Positions 52,515-62,070 are shown, counted from the first letter of the stretch. The stretch: DNA of 64,000 nucleotides from Desmonostoc muscorum LEGE 12446 (GCF_015207005.2 NZ_JADEXS020000001.1:4340001-4404000); one strand, 5' to 3'. Numbers and translations are program-made. The notes: generated by a model from the letters alone, not told the origin.

Positions 52515-53375
52515 CTACAAACCCATCGAATATAGAATTAGACGGTCATGTAGCCGGTCGGGCAAAATATGCTTCAGCACGGCTCCGATTTTGGCATCTT
52601 GTCCAACGAGATAGCGTGTCTTTGGCTGCTTGGCAGTCAGCGCATGAACAACAGTTTGAGCAACAATATCCGCAGAAATTCCTTTAGATGCAATAATTTG
52701 CATTTTCTGACGTACAATACTCATCGCCTGACCGTAGAGATTGAGTGCCGGTTGTAGTAAACTTTCCTGTCCGAGTTCAGCTTGAGTCAGGGATTTATCC
52801 CAAATAGGTGTAGCGACGGAACCAGGTTCAATAATTGAAACAGAGATTCCCCAAGGTCGTAATTCCATACGCATCACATCAGTGAGTGCTTCCAAGGCAA
52901 ACTTTGAAGCATTGTAAGCGCCCAAAAACGGGGTAGGACTTATACCAGAAATGGAACCCATATTGACAATTCGACCACGGCCTTGACGTAATAAACCAAG
53001 AAATGCTTGCGTCACAGCTAATTGTCCAGTGACATTAACATTCATCTGATGTTGAAATTCAGCGATCGCTAATAATTCTAAAGGACCTGGGACAGCAATT
53101 CCGGCATTATTTACTAAACCTGAAATCCCAGCATCACCAACTGTATTTGTTACCCTATTAACTACAGAGGCGATGGATTCAGCATCAGTAACATCTAAAA
53201 AAATCGGAATCAGTCTTTGTGAAGCTTTTTCTTGGAGTGTTTGAGCATCAATATCTTGACGCACACCAGCAAAAACAGAAAATCCCAACCTGTCTAAAAG
53301 CAAAGCACAGGCCTGACCAATTCCTGTTGACGCTCCTGTAATCAGGACTGTACCTTGATAATCTCCTGCAACCAT
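52515..53375 (-). CDS. Short-chain dehydrogenase/reductase
   Basis: 286 residues of classical SDR type: cofactor motif TGASTGIG near residue 14, NNAG at about residue 88, catalytic Ser in SISG and YNASK (Tyr and Lys). The C-terminus is extended (DAKIGAVLKHILPDRLHDRLIL) as in retinol-dehydrogenase-like SDRs. Substrate unknown. ATG 53375. Stands alone between the tRNA and a small frame. Confidence 0.9.
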   Translation of the reverse strand: MVAGDYQGTVLITGASTGIGQACALLLDRLGFSVFAGVRQDIDAQTLQEKASQRLIPIFLDVTDAESIASVVNRVTNTVGDAGISGLVNNAGIAVPGPLELLAIAEFQHQMNVNVTGQLAVTQAFLGLLRQGRGRIVNMGSISGISPTPFLGAYNASKFALEALTDVMRMELRPWGISVSIIEPGSVATPIWDKSLTQAELGQESLLQPALNLYGQAMSIVRQKMQIIASKGISADIVAQTVVHALTAKQPKTRYLVGQDAKIGAVLKHILPDRLHDRLILYSMGL

Positions 53376-53486
53376 TAGTTTTTTTGATTATGAAACTGCT
53401 GTAATATTTCTCTGTGTGTCCTAATTAAATTAAGCTAACGCACCTAGACGTTACATTTTTTCCTCAAGATATTTAGTCACTTGGTA

Positions 53487-53714
53487 TCAATCCTTGCAGA
53501 TACCAGAGCGCAGACAATCTTCGGTTTGGTCATCTCTAGCCGATATTTGCCACGGCAATATACCTGAGGGGGCATTTGTGGTGTAAACCACGAGAGCAGC
53601 TATGGTAGGAAGCTGGTTTTTGACAATTGACACGTTACCACAAATATTTCCTAGCTCAGCATTGGATAAATAAATAGGCAATGCCATCAGACCAATGCAA
53701 ATTGTCCGGTTCAT
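53487..53714 (-). CDS. Possible small secreted protein
   Basis: 75 residues starting MNRTICIGLMALPIYLSNA, a weak signal peptide, followed by several cysteines (CGN, DCLRSGICKD). A GAGG ribosome site lies four bases before ATG 53714. No family recognised; the reading frame could be chance. Confidence 0.4.
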   Translation of the reverse strand: MNRTICIGLMALPIYLSNAELGNICGNVSIVKNQLPTIAALVVYTTNAPSGILPWQISARDDQTEDCLRSGICKD

Positions 53715-54026
53715 ACAACCTCAGCTAAAAATTTCCGATTACGCTAAACTTAGATGCCACCTTGATGAACCGGAGTTGAAAAACTGAGCATTGTTATGTT
53801 GTGTTAATTTACTCAGTCCTACTAGCCGCAGAGACGTGATTTACAAATTATCGGTTCCACCCTTTTTGAGGTTAGGCATTGCCTACAAGATGGCTTCCTA
53901 CTAACTTATGCAGATGCAACCCCAAAAAACAGGACAAAAAACCCACAACACTCAAAAACATATCTTGCTAGCTACATTAGCCAGATAAAATAGTTAACAA
54001 ATGTTGCCTGCCTAATAAACTGACTC
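53715..54026. other. Intergenic region upstream of tatC
   Basis: 312 bases without a gene. A degenerate copy of the AGAGACGTGATTTA repeat is at 53830; the tatC promoter is probably within 53900-54010. Confidence 0.5.
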
Positions 54027-54821
54027 ATGACGCCTTCACAAGACGTAGATACTGTAACCGCTCCTGATATCAACCCAGAAGCAAATGGCAACTCACAAAC
54101 AGATCCTTTAGATGAGTTGCCAGGTGAAGTCGAAATGTCCCTTTTCGACCACCTAGAAGAGTTGCGACAGCGAATTTTTTATTCGCTGATTGCTGTGGCA
54201 ATAGGCATTATCGGCTGTTTCTTTGCCGTGAAGCCGATTGTCCAACTACTTGAGGTTCCAGCACAAGGAGTAAAATTTCTTCAACTTGCACCTGGAGAAT
54301 ATTTCTTTGTCTCCTTCAAAGTTGCAGCTTACACTGGCTTGGTACTTGCTAGTCCTTTCATTCTTTACCAAATTATCCAGTTTGTGCTTCCCGGATTGAC
54401 TCGCCGCGAACGCAGTTTATTGGGACCTGTGGTTTTAGGGTCGAGTGTTTTATTTGCTGCTGGTTTAGTATTTGCCTATTTGCTTCTGATTCCCGCAGCT
54501 TTGAAATTTTTCATCAGCTACGGAGCGGATGTAGTTGAACAACTTTGGTCAATTGACAAATATTTTGAATTTGTGCTGCTACTTTTATTCAGCACTGGCT
54601 TAGCATTTCAAATTCCCATCATTCAACTGTTACTCGGTAACTTGAATATTGTCTCGTCCGAGAAGATGGTTTCTGGTTGGCGTTACGTGATTATGGGAGC
54701 AGTGATTTTAGGAGCTATTCTCACACCTTCTACTGACCCCCTCACCCAAAGTCTTTTAGCTGGTGCAGTTCTGGGACTTTACTTTGGCGGGATTGGTTTG
54801 GTGAAACTTACAGGAAAATAG
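54027..54821 (+). CDS. tatC: Twin-arginine translocase subunit TatC
   Basis: 264 residues with six membrane helices and the conserved cytoplasmic motif [14 protein letters not shown], a central [14 protein letters not shown] loop ([13 protein letters not shown]) and [13 protein letters not shown]. TatC recognises folded Tat substrates such as the Rieske protein encoded 1.2 kb downstream. The N-terminal acidic extension of about 35 residues is usual in cyanobacteria. ATG 54027. Confidence 0.96.
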   Translation: MTPSQDVDTVTAPDINPEANGNSQTDPLDELPGEVEMSLFDHLEELRQRIFYSLIAVAIGIIGCFFAVKPIVQLLEVPAQGVKFLQLAPGEYFFVSFKVAAYTGLVLASPFILYQIIQFVLPGLTRRERSLLGPVVLGSSVLFAAGLVFAYLLLIPAALKFFISYGADVVEQLWSIDKYFEFVLLLLFSTGLAFQIPIIQLLLGNLNIVSSEKMVSGWRYVIMGAVILGAILTPSTDPLTQSLLAGAVLGLYFGGIGLVKLTGK

Positions 54822-55004
54822 CGATCGCCACGCCCAAGAAAAAATTAAAAAATTAAAATGTAAACCCAGGGAATTTTAGATTTTAAATTTTGGATTTTGG
54901 ATTTAAAATTCAAAGTTAAAACATGTCTAAGACCAGGTGAATGTCTACTTTCTCTGCGATAATCAACCTACCAGGGAAAATCTAAAATCCCAAATTATTC
55001 ATTC

Positions 55005-55050
55005 AAACCACTGGTTACCCTGCGGCAACGCTGCGCGAACAGGCATAGGG
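55005..55050. repeat. Dispersed GC-rich repeat upstream of the CsaA-like gene
   Basis: GGTTACCCTGCGGCAACGCTGCGCGAACAGG is of the type that recurs in Nostoc genomes (compare 16671 and 63780). The rest of 54822-55079 holds AAAATCT/TTTGGAT repeats and no gene. Confidence 0.55.
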
Positions 55051-55079
55051 TCAATCTAAAATCTCAAATCTAAAATTCA

Positions 55080-55415
55080 ATGGCACAAATTAGCTTTGAG
55101 GATTTTGAAAAAGTCGAAATTCATGTTGGCAAAATTATCAAAGTTGAAGAATTTCCGAAAGCTAAGAAACCAGCTTATAAATTGTGGATAGATTTTGGGA
55201 ATTTGGGCATCAAAAAATCTAGCGCCCAAATTACTAAACTTTATGAACCGAGGGAATTAATCAACAGATTAATATTAGCTGTTACTAACTTTCCACCCCG
55301 TCAAATTGCTGATTTCATCTCGGAAGTTTTAGTCTTGGGAGTGGTTCTAGATGATGGGGAGGTTGTGTTAATTCAGCCAGATAAAGATGTAGCCCTTGGC
55401 AAAAGAATTTCATAG
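55080..55415 (+). CDS. tRNA-binding/CsaA-like protein
   Basis: 111 residues of OB fold (Trbp111/CsaA type): DFEKVEIHVGKIIKVEEFPKAKKPAYKLWIDFG, SSAQIT, and the C-terminal SEVLVLGVVLDDGEVVLIQPD. The family binds tRNA as a dimer and has been proposed as a secretion chaperone. ATG 55080. Confidence 0.9.
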   Translation: MAQISFEDFEKVEIHVGKIIKVEEFPKAKKPAYKLWIDFGNLGIKKSSAQITKLYEPRELINRLILAVTNFPPRQIADFISEVLVLGVVLDDGEVVLIQPDKDVALGKRIS

Positions 55416-55494
55416 CACGTTTGAGGTCATAAACTTAGATTTAGATAGAAAATGTAATGACTGAGAGATTGATTAATGTTCAAGTAACAACAGG

Positions 55495-55803
55495 TTATAA
55501 GATCCATTCGGAAGCTCGTTCACCCAGATCTAGAGGAATGCTGACGGCTTTGCCCAGTCGGGGGCGATCGCGTGTTTGAGTGATAAATGTTTGCACTTGT
55601 GTTGTTCCACCCAAGGCATGAAGATAACTGGCGATGCTATCAAGATGCTCTTGGTACTCTGCCTCAGTTAAGGGAAAAGAAGCTTGCTCCAAATATTTCC
55701 ACATTACTTGCAAAAATATCTTCCCCTGTGCCCGCCGCAACTGGACATCGTAAGAGTATCCCCACTTCTCAACCAGCAGTTGACGTAATTCCTGTCCTGT
55801 CAT
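55495..55803 (-). CDS. DUF3067 family protein
   Basis: 102 residues from ATG 55803 (MTGQELRQLLVEKWGYSYDVQL). Residues SIPLDLGERASEWIL close the protein. DUF3067 is conserved in cyanobacteria and plastids; work on plants suggests a role with Rieske protein or cytochrome b6f maturation in some members, which would fit the petC neighbourhood, but I cannot confirm that here. It is divergent from petC and convergent with the CsaA-like gene. Confidence 0.85.
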   Translation of the reverse strand: MTGQELRQLLVEKWGYSYDVQLRRAQGKIFLQVMWKYLEQASFPLTEAEYQEHLDSIASYLHALGGTTQVQTFITQTRDRPRLGKAVSIPLDLGERASEWIL

Positions 55804-56032
55804 AGCTTTTCTCAATCAGATTTTACATTTAGTTATGATGTTAAGTTCCGTAACTCCAGTATGATAAGGATATAAAGAAATGTAATGCTAACAGAAAAGA
55901 TGCTAAATATATCTTGGAACAGAGAATTATGGCATCGCCGTAAGCGTTAGCATTTCGACTTAGACAAGAGTTGCTCAAGTACAAGTACTCCTGTCAAAAT
56001 GCTTAACAAAATACACAAAGAGCGCGTAGATT

Positions 56033-56572
56033 ATGGCTCAATTTTCAGAATCAGCAGACGTGCCAGATATGGGGCGTCGTCAGTTCATGAATCTGCTCAC
56101 TTTTGGGACTGTCACTGGAGTAGCTCTGGGTGCATTGTATCCCGTTGTCAATTACTTTATTCCACCTGCTAGCGGTGGTGCTGGCGGCGGTGCAACGGCA
56201 AAAGATGAGTTGGGCAACGATGTTAGTCTGGCCAAATTTCTCGAAAACCGAAATGCAGGCGATCGCACTTTAGTTCAAGGGCTTAAGGGTGACCCCACCT
56301 ATATTGTGGTAGAAAACAAAGAGGCCATCAAAGATTATGGCATTAATGCTATCTGCACCCACTTAGGTTGTGTCGTTCCTTGGAACGTTGCTGAGAACAA
56401 ATTTAAGTGTCCTTGTCACGGTTCTCAGTATGACGAAACTGGTAAGGTTGTTCGGGGTCCAGCACCACTGTCTTTGGCTTTAGCCCACGCCAGTTCAGCA
56501 GACGACAAAATTGTCTTGAGTCCTTGGACTGAAACCGACTTCCGCACCGGCGATGCACCTTGGTGGGCTTAA
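56033..56572 (+). CDS. petC: Cytochrome b6f Rieske iron-sulfur subunit (PetC)
   Basis: 179 residues. An uncleaved Tat-type anchor ([26 protein letters not shown]) precedes a glycine hinge and the soluble domain. The [2Fe-2S] ligands are Cys108/His110 (CTHLGC) and Cys126/His129 (CPCHG), with Cys113-Cys128 as the disulfide. It passes electrons from plastoquinol to cytochrome f. petA follows on the same strand; the 256-base spacer is full of repeats. Confidence 0.98.
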   Translation: MAQFSESADVPDMGRRQFMNLLTFGTVTGVALGALYPVVNYFIPPASGGAGGGATAKDELGNDVSLAKFLENRNAGDRTLVQGLKGDPTYIVVENKEAIKDYGINAICTHLGCVVPWNVAENKFKCPCHGSQYDETGKVVRGPAPLSLALAHASSADDKIVLSPWTETDFRTGDAPWWA

Positions 56573-56797
56573 TTGAGTGCTGAGTGCTGAGTAAAGGATG
56601 AGGGAGATGAGGGAGATGGGGAGGCAGGGGAGGCAGGGGAGGCAGGGGAGGCAGGGGAAGCAAGGGAGGCAGGGGAAGCAGGGGAGGCAGGGGGAGAATA
56701 ACTCTTAACTCCTAATTCCTCACTCCTAACTCAGCACTCCCAATGCCCCATGCCCAATGCCCAATGCCCAATGCCCAATGCCCAATGCCCAATGACT
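56573..56797. repeat. STRR blocks between petC and petA
   Basis: GAGTGCT, GATGAGGGA and about ten GGAGGCAGG nonamers, then AACTCCT units and six CCCAATG heptamers ending two bases before the first possible petA ATG. They split an operon that is tight in many cyanobacteria. Confidence 0.88.
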
Positions 56798-56828
56798 AAT
56801 GACTAATTCAATGATTGTCCTTACAGAG

Positions 56829-57830
56829 ATGAGAAATGCTTCTGTCAAAGCGAGGTTAACTCGCAGTGCTAGAGCAATTGTAAAAACATTGCTCATAGCG
56901 ATCGCCACCGTGACATTTTACTTCAGTTGCGATCTTGCCCTTCCCCAATCTGCTGCTGCCTATCCTTTTTGGGCGCAGCAAACCTATCCTGAAACCCCCC
57001 GCGAACCAACCGGGCGGATTGTTTGTGCCAACTGTCACCTAGCAGCCAAACCCACAGAAGTGGAAGTTCCCCAATCGGTACTACCTGATACTGTGTTCAA
57101 AGCTGTGGTGAAAATTCCCTACGATACCAGCGCCCAGCAAGTTGGTGCCGATGGTTCTAAAGTTGGCTTGAACGTTGGCGCTGTGCTGATGTTACCCGAA
57201 GGCTTTAAGATTGCTCCTCCAGAACGCATTTCCGAGGAACTTCAAGAAGAAATCGGCGACACTTACTTCCAACCCTACAGCGAAGACAAAGAAAATATCG
57301 TCATCGTCGGTCCCTTACCCGGCGAACAGTACCAAGAAATCGTCTTCCCAGTTCTTTCTCCCAACCCCGCAACCGACAAAAACATCCACTTCGGTAAATA
57401 TTCAGTTCACGTAGGTGGTAATCGCGGACGCGGACAAGTTTATCCTACTGGCGAAAAGAGCAACAACAACCTTTACAATGCTTCCGCCACTGGCACAATT
57501 ACCAAAATTGCCAAAGAGGAAGATGAAGACGGTAATGTTAAATATCAAGTAAACATCCAACCTGAGTCTGGTGATGTTGTCGTTGATACAGTTCCCGCTG
57601 GTCCAGAATTGATTGTTTCCGAAGGACAAGCAGTTAAGGCTGGTGATGCTTTGACCAATAACCCCAACGTCGGTGGATTCGGTCAAAAAGATGCAGAAAT
57701 TGTACTCCAAGACGCCGGCAGAGTCAAAGGGTTAATTGCATTCATCGCTCTTGTGATGCTAGCTCAAGTGATGCTAGTGCTGAAGAAGAAGCAGGTTGAG
57801 AGAGTCCAAGCTGCTGAGATGAATTTCTAA
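56829..57830 (+). CDS. petA: Cytochrome f (PetA)
   Basis: 333 residues from ATG 56829 ([15 protein letters not shown]); ATGs at 56799 and 56811 are in frame but would add atypical residues. A Sec signal ends at AAA44; the mature N-terminal Tyr45 ([11 protein letters not shown]) is the axial haem ligand, and haem is bound at Cys66-x-x-Cys69-His70. The large lumenal domain and a C-terminal membrane helix ([18 protein letters not shown]) are complete. Core subunit of cytochrome b6f. Confidence 0.98.
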   Translation: MRNASVKARLTRSARAIVKTLLIAIATVTFYFSCDLALPQSAAAYPFWAQQTYPETPREPTGRIVCANCHLAAKPTEVEVPQSVLPDTVFKAVVKIPYDTSAQQVGADGSKVGLNVGAVLMLPEGFKIAPPERISEELQEEIGDTYFQPYSEDKENIVIVGPLPGEQYQEIVFPVLSPNPATDKNIHFGKYSVHVGGNRGRGQVYPTGEKSNNNLYNASATGTITKIAKEEDEDGNVKYQVNIQPESGDVVVDTVPAGPELIVSEGQAVKAGDALTNNPNVGGFGQKDAEIVLQDAGRVKGLIAFIALVMLAQVMLVLKKKQVERVQAAEMNF

Positions 57831-57860
57831 ATTCTTAGCTAAATCATTCATTCCTTGTAG

Positions 57861-57885
57861 GACAGGCATCTTGCCTGTCTTTTTT
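57861..57885 (+). terminator. Rho-independent terminator of petA
   Basis: GACAGGCA TCT TGCCTGTC followed by TTTTTT, 30 bases after the petA stop: a clean 8-bp stem, 3-base loop and T-run. Confidence 0.9.
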
Positions 57886-57900
57886 AATGTTACCCCTCTC

Positions 57901-59299
57901 CTAAGAAACAGTATTTGCTTCGGGCTGAGGAATGAGTTCAAAACCTAAAGCTAGAGCCTTTTTTTGGAGGTTATTGATAACTCGTTCTTGGTAACGTTGC
58001 TCATAATAATCCATGCCAATATCTTGATAGTTACCTCCAGTTGTCCAAAGTCGATAGAAAATTCTTGCCAGCTTATGAGCAGTAGCAGTGATAGCTTTGG
58101 GTGTACCAAGGCGAGAACGTAAACGACGATAAAAAGCACCCAAAGCAGAATTGCTCTTGCCAGCTGTTTGTGCTGCCATTCGGAAAGCATTGGTAGCAGG
58201 GTTAACAACAAGGCGAGTTTGAGAACTTTTAACTTTACCACCAGTAATGCGATTGCAAGGGCAAAGACCAAGCCAAGAAGTAAAGTGTTTAACAGTTGGA
58301 AATCGGCTAGGATCTAAACCGACCTCAGAAATAATGGTTTGTACTGTCAGAATACCAAGACCATCAATGGCAGTGAAATCCACGCCACTAATTCGGTAAA
58401 GATGGGTACGTAAATCAAAAGCGGGTTCATTGCCTTGAGGTTTATTGCGGGGGTGCTTTGGTTGCGGAAGCGGATATTCATCAAGATTAAGTTTGTCACT
58501 AAATTGAGCCAAGCACTCCTGTATTTGGCGATCGCAAGCGGCTATCTGAGCTTGATAGACATCATAAATTTGTAGTTCCTGTTGAAGTACAAAAATATGC
58601 TCATTGCGATAATCACCATTTAAAGCAGCAGCAATTTCTGTTTCAGAGCGTTTAGTACGGTGATGTCTTTTCGCTGCCAAAAGTTGTGGGTCTCTTTCTC
58701 CAGCAACAATTGCTCGAATAATTGCCATCCCAGTAGTGCCAGTGATATCGCTAACCACCTTATGCAGTTGCACATTCATCTGGGTTAAAGCTTTTTGCAT
58801 CCGTTGAATGTGAACACAAGCACTTTTGAGCAGACTATCGCGGTGGCGAATATAACTCCGCAATACGCAAATCTGGTCTTCCGGGCGAAAAGAACCAGAC
58901 AACAATCCATAACTATGTAATTGTTGCAGCCATTGGCAGTCTAAAATATCAGTTTTACGTCCAGGTAAAGTTTTGACATGATGGGCGTTGACAAGTTTGA
59001 CTTCAAAGCCTCTTGCCTCCAAAATTTGAAACAACGCAATCCAATATACCCCTGTTGATTCCATTGCTACAGTTTCCACTCTACAAAGAGCTAGCCAATC
59101 TGCAAGGGCATACAAGTCAGCAGTGTAACAGCCAAAACGTCTTACACTCTCGGATGCTCGATTTTTCGGAACACTCACGAGCGTGAAATTCTGAACCGAT
59201 ATCAATGCCTGCTGCATTTGGGTTGATTGGTCTTAAGTCAGAAGTTTCATTCGTACTTGGTTGATGGAACCGGGATTTAGACTTTGGTGTTTTCATCAT
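57901..59299 (-). pseudogene. IS110-family transposase with a frame break near the first catalytic Asp
   Basis: ATG 59299 starts a frame with NPNAAGIDIGSEFH, the RuvC-like motif holding the first Asp of the DEDD site; it then leaves the right frame (about 59190-59210) and the remaining 430 residues continue in another frame from TLVSVPKNRASESVRR to the TGA/TAA end at 57901. The long frame has STGVYWIALFQILEARGFEVKLVNAHHVKTLPGRKTD and the C-terminal GLGILTVQTIISEVGLD and SWLGLCPCNRITGGKVKSSQTRL (serine tyrosine domain). One missing or extra base breaks it unless recoding occurs. It sits just after the petA terminator. Confidence 0.85.
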
Positions 59300-59329
59300 C
59301 AAAGGCTCCCTCTTTAATGCAAAGTCATA

Positions 59330-59500
59330 CTAGCAATTAAAAGTGCGCCCTGACCTGGGTTGACGGATGAATACAGTCTCCTAAACGGGATAATGGCAGC
59401 AGCCATTTCACCAATGTCATAACCGTCTCAACCCAGAACCAAGCTTCTGTACGGGCGACAAAGCACCATTGGGGGATCGGTCTTAATTGTCAGGACACAA
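59330..59500 (-). ncRNA. Structured leader of the IS110 element: bridge-RNA candidate
   Basis: The non-coding end upstream of the transposase start contains a long stem CTGGGTTGA-CGG (59355-59366) with CCG-TC-TCAACCCAG (59423-59436), and inside it a hairpin AATGGC-AGCA-GCCATT (59392-59407). IS110-group elements are known to transcribe a bridge RNA from this end that specifies donor and target DNA. Boundaries, loops and orientation are inferred; the region 59440-59500 (GTACGGGCGACAAAGCACC, GGGGGATCGG) probably belongs to it. Confidence 0.55.
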
Positions 59501-59527
59501 TAAAAGTGTAATTTTTTTCGGTGCATC

Positions 59528-59700
59528 TTAATTTTGTTTCTTCCATCCATAACGGAAGCGATCGCGTCCGTAAACAGCTTCTGTCACTCTTCGAAAACTT
59601 TTGCCATTTCTGCATTCTAGAACTTTTGTATAGCCTGCGATCGAGCGATTATTTTCTAATAACAAATACAAGACCGATTTTTTTCTAATAGTATAGCTTA
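59528..59700 (-). pseudogene. C-terminal fragment of an unknown gene cut by the IS5-like element
   Basis: 57 codons ending in TAA at 59528 (SIAGYTKVLECRNGKSFRRVTEAVYGRDRFRYGWKKQN) have protein-like composition with a HIP1 octamer, and the frame enters the IS5-like terminal repeat at 59700. The matching N-terminal part is not evident on the far side of the element. Family unknown. Confidence 0.4.
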
Positions 59701-60647
59701 GACCTCTTGCAAAAGTCCCAAATATGTGGGACAGGTAGGTTAGAGTTGGGTAGCATTGATGACATACGAACAAGTAAAAATCTTAAAGCCAGAAGACTTT
59801 AAACGCTTGTGTGGTGTACGACCGGAGACTTTTAACCAGATGCTAGAGGTAGTGCGATAAGCCTAACGGCATGGCTTCGCTTACCGCCAAGCCTTGCAAA
59901 ACAGAAAACAGGACGGGCCTTGTAAACTCACGTTGGAAGACCAATTGTTGATGACATTGGAGTACTGGAGAGAGTACCGTACCTACTTCCATATAGGTCA
60001 ATCTTGGGGAGTCAACGAGTCTACAGCTTACCGAATTATCCGAAAAATAGAAGATACACTGACCTATTTCTAGGGCGTTCACACTTCCAGGGAAGAAAAA
60101 ATTGGCTAGTTCTAATTATCAGTTAGAAGTAGTAGTGGTTGATGTTACAGAAAGTCCCATTGAACGTCCTAAAAAAAACAAAAAAAGTTTGACAGTAGAA
60201 AAAAGAAACAGCATACACTTAAGTCACAAGTAGTGGTAGACCAAGCAAATGGTAAAATCATCTGCACCGGTCATGGTAAGGGTAGAGAACATGATTTTCG
60301 GATATTTAAAAATAGTCAAGTTAGGCTGAGAAAAGATATAGAGTGTTTGGGTGATAAAGGTTATCAAGGTATTCAAAAACTGCATAACAATAGTCGGATT
60401 TCCAAGAAAAAACCTAGAGGAGGTAAATTAAATTATGAGGATAAAAAGAGCAATCAAGAATTAGCCAGAATTAGAGTTTTAGGTGAGCATGTAAATCGGA
60501 AGTTAAAGGTGTTTAAAATTTTTTCCCTTACTTATAGAAATCGCCGAAAAAGATTTAGTTTAAGGTTTAATCTGATTGCTGCTCTCTACAATTATGAGCT
60601 TTGTCTCCCCAAAATTAAATCTTCCTGAGCGACTTTTGCAAGAGGTC
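59701..60647 (+). mobile_element. Decayed IS5-like insertion sequence (947 bp) with perfect ends
   Basis: Terminal inverted repeats GACCTCTTGCAAAAGTC (59701-59717) and GACTTTTGCAAGAGGTC (60631-60647) match exactly and are flanked by TA. The transposase inside is broken. The ends are intact, so a related transposase could still mobilise it. Confidence 0.85.
59759..60628 (+). pseudogene. IS5-family transposase, multiply disrupted
   Basis: The frame begins MTYEQVKILKPEDFKRLCGVRPETFNQMLEVVR and meets two stops inside an inserted dispersed repeat (GCGATAAGCCTAACGGCATGGCTTCGCTTACCGC, 59855-59888). It resumes with LTLEDQLLMTLEYWREYRTYFHIG, shifts frame at about 60065 (FQGRKKL...VVVVDVTESPIERP) and again near 60225, then ends with VVDQANGKIICTGHGKGREHDFRIFK and DKGYQG, which carry the later DDE residues. 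At least three lesions. Confidence 0.85.
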
Positions 60648-60861
60648 TATTGTTTCCAGCACCACAGCTATTGGCTATGTACTAAATCAGCAGATGGCAG
60701 GGAGAAATAAGAGTTCCAAAAAGTTTTTGCGTAAATCCTAGTAATGATAAACTTTATCCTAGTGACAGTAATTTCTCTAAGGCTGTGGCATTATTCATGC
60801 CCTTAGATTTCATAACTTCCACTTAACCTTTTAGTGAAAATCTGGAAACCTTGGTTTGATT

Positions 60862-62025
60862 ATGAATATGCGTCTTGTGTATCAGGTATTCTCCGCTGCT
60901 GCACTATCTTTATTGACATCAGTAGCTTTCCTTAGTCAACCTGTATTTGGTGCTGCTTTAAAACGAACTCCTTTAATTGTTGATGATGATGGTAGCCAAG
61001 ACGGGATGACAGCTTTAGCCTATATGTTAGCTAATCCCAAATTTGATATTCAGGCAATTACGATCGCCCAAGGTATTGCTCGTCCAGCGAGTTTTGTAAA
61101 TAATCTAGAACGAATGTTAGGAAGACTAGAAGTATCTGGTATTCCTGTTGGTATTGGTAGAGCCGATCCTTTGGCTGGAAACAACGCTTTTCCGGAATTC
61201 ATTCGTGATGGTGCAGACACTTTTTGGTCTCCCTTTGTCCAGCTACCAGATACAGCACCACCTGTTGAAAGGCGATCGGCAGCAGAACTGATTGTGGAAA
61301 AAATAAAACAGTCACCTGAACCTGTAGCAATCTTAGCAACCGGTACTTTAACTAATATTGCCGAAGCGCTACGACTTGACCCCTCCATTATCAGCAACAT
61401 TTCCGTCGTCCAAATCATGGGAGGCGCAGTTTTCGTACCAGGAAATCTCCCCGTTCTTCCCGATCCTCCATTTTCAACCAACACTGTTGGAGAGTTTAAT
61501 ATCTGGGTCGATCCTTTAGCGGCTCAAGAAGTATTTGCCGCAGGTTCAAAAGGACTAAAAATTCAATTGACTCCCCTGGATGCGACAAATCAAATTGAAT
61601 TTTCTCGTGCCGATCAACAAGCATGGCTAGCGACTGGAACACCTGAAAGTAAGATAGCTGCCGAGTTTTTGGATTTTGCTATAACAGTTATTCAAAGCAA
61701 CAACGATCCTAACCCAGTTTGGGATTTAATTGCTGCCATTAACCTTAGTGAAGAAGACTTTTCTGAGGAAACTCCTTTGTATCTGGAAGTCGATACACTT
61801 TCAGATCCTGGAGCTACTCAAGGACAAACTCGTGCTATTCCTAATTTGCCTCCCAATGTTCTAGTTTCCCTAAACCCTAGTTTTAATAATTTACCTTTCA
61901 GTGCTGGTGAGGTTTTCTCATATTTAGAAACAGAGTCTGTTCCTGAATCTAGTCCTATATTGGGTATTCTGATTTTGGGTGCAGCGGGAATTACTTTCCA
62001 AGTTAAGCGGCAATTCAAGCACTAG
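60862..62025 (+). CDS. Secreted nucleoside hydrolase with PEP-CTERM-like tail
   Basis: 387 residues from ATG 60862 (a TTG at 60856 is also in frame). A signal peptide covers residues about 1-31 (LLTSVAFLSQPVFGA). The inosine-uridine nucleoside hydrolase fold starts with PLIVDDDGSQDGMTALAYML, the calcium-binding aspartate cluster, and has ATGTLTNIAEALR and the MGGAVFVPGN segment. The C-terminus VPESSPILGILILGAAGITFQVKR resembles a PEP-CTERM sorting signal (motif, hydrophobic helix, basic end), so the enzyme is probably sent to the cell surface. It may release bases from external nucleosides. Confidence 0.85.
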   Translation: MNMRLVYQVFSAAALSLLTSVAFLSQPVFGAALKRTPLIVDDDGSQDGMTALAYMLANPKFDIQAITIAQGIARPASFVNNLERMLGRLEVSGIPVGIGRADPLAGNNAFPEFIRDGADTFWSPFVQLPDTAPPVERRSAAELIVEKIKQSPEPVAILATGTLTNIAEALRLDPSIISNISVVQIMGGAVFVPGNLPVLPDPPFSTNTVGEFNIWVDPLAAQEVFAAGSKGLKIQLTPLDATNQIEFSRADQQAWLATGTPESKIAAEFLDFAITVIQSNNDPNPVWDLIAAINLSEEDFSEETPLYLEVDTLSDPGATQGQTRAIPNLPPNVLVSLNPSFNNLPFSAGEVFSYLETESVPESSPILGILILGAAGITFQVKRQFKH

Positions 62026-62040
62026 GATCAAAAAAAGTGT

Positions 62041-62070
62041 GTAGGTTGGACAAATATTTGTCCAACCTAC
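62041..62070. terminator. Perfect 30-bp palindrome between convergent genes
   Basis: GTAGGTTGGACAAAT and its exact complement ATTTGTCCAACCTAC sit 15 bases after the nucleoside hydrolase stop and 12 bases before the end of hisA. It may serve both as a 3' end structure; there is no T-run, so it may instead be a dispersed palindrome like those at 42749-42827. Confidence 0.6.

Noticed and set aside
59843..60082. Minus-strand frame over the IS5-like transposase
   Set aside because: Antisense to identifiable transposase sequence.
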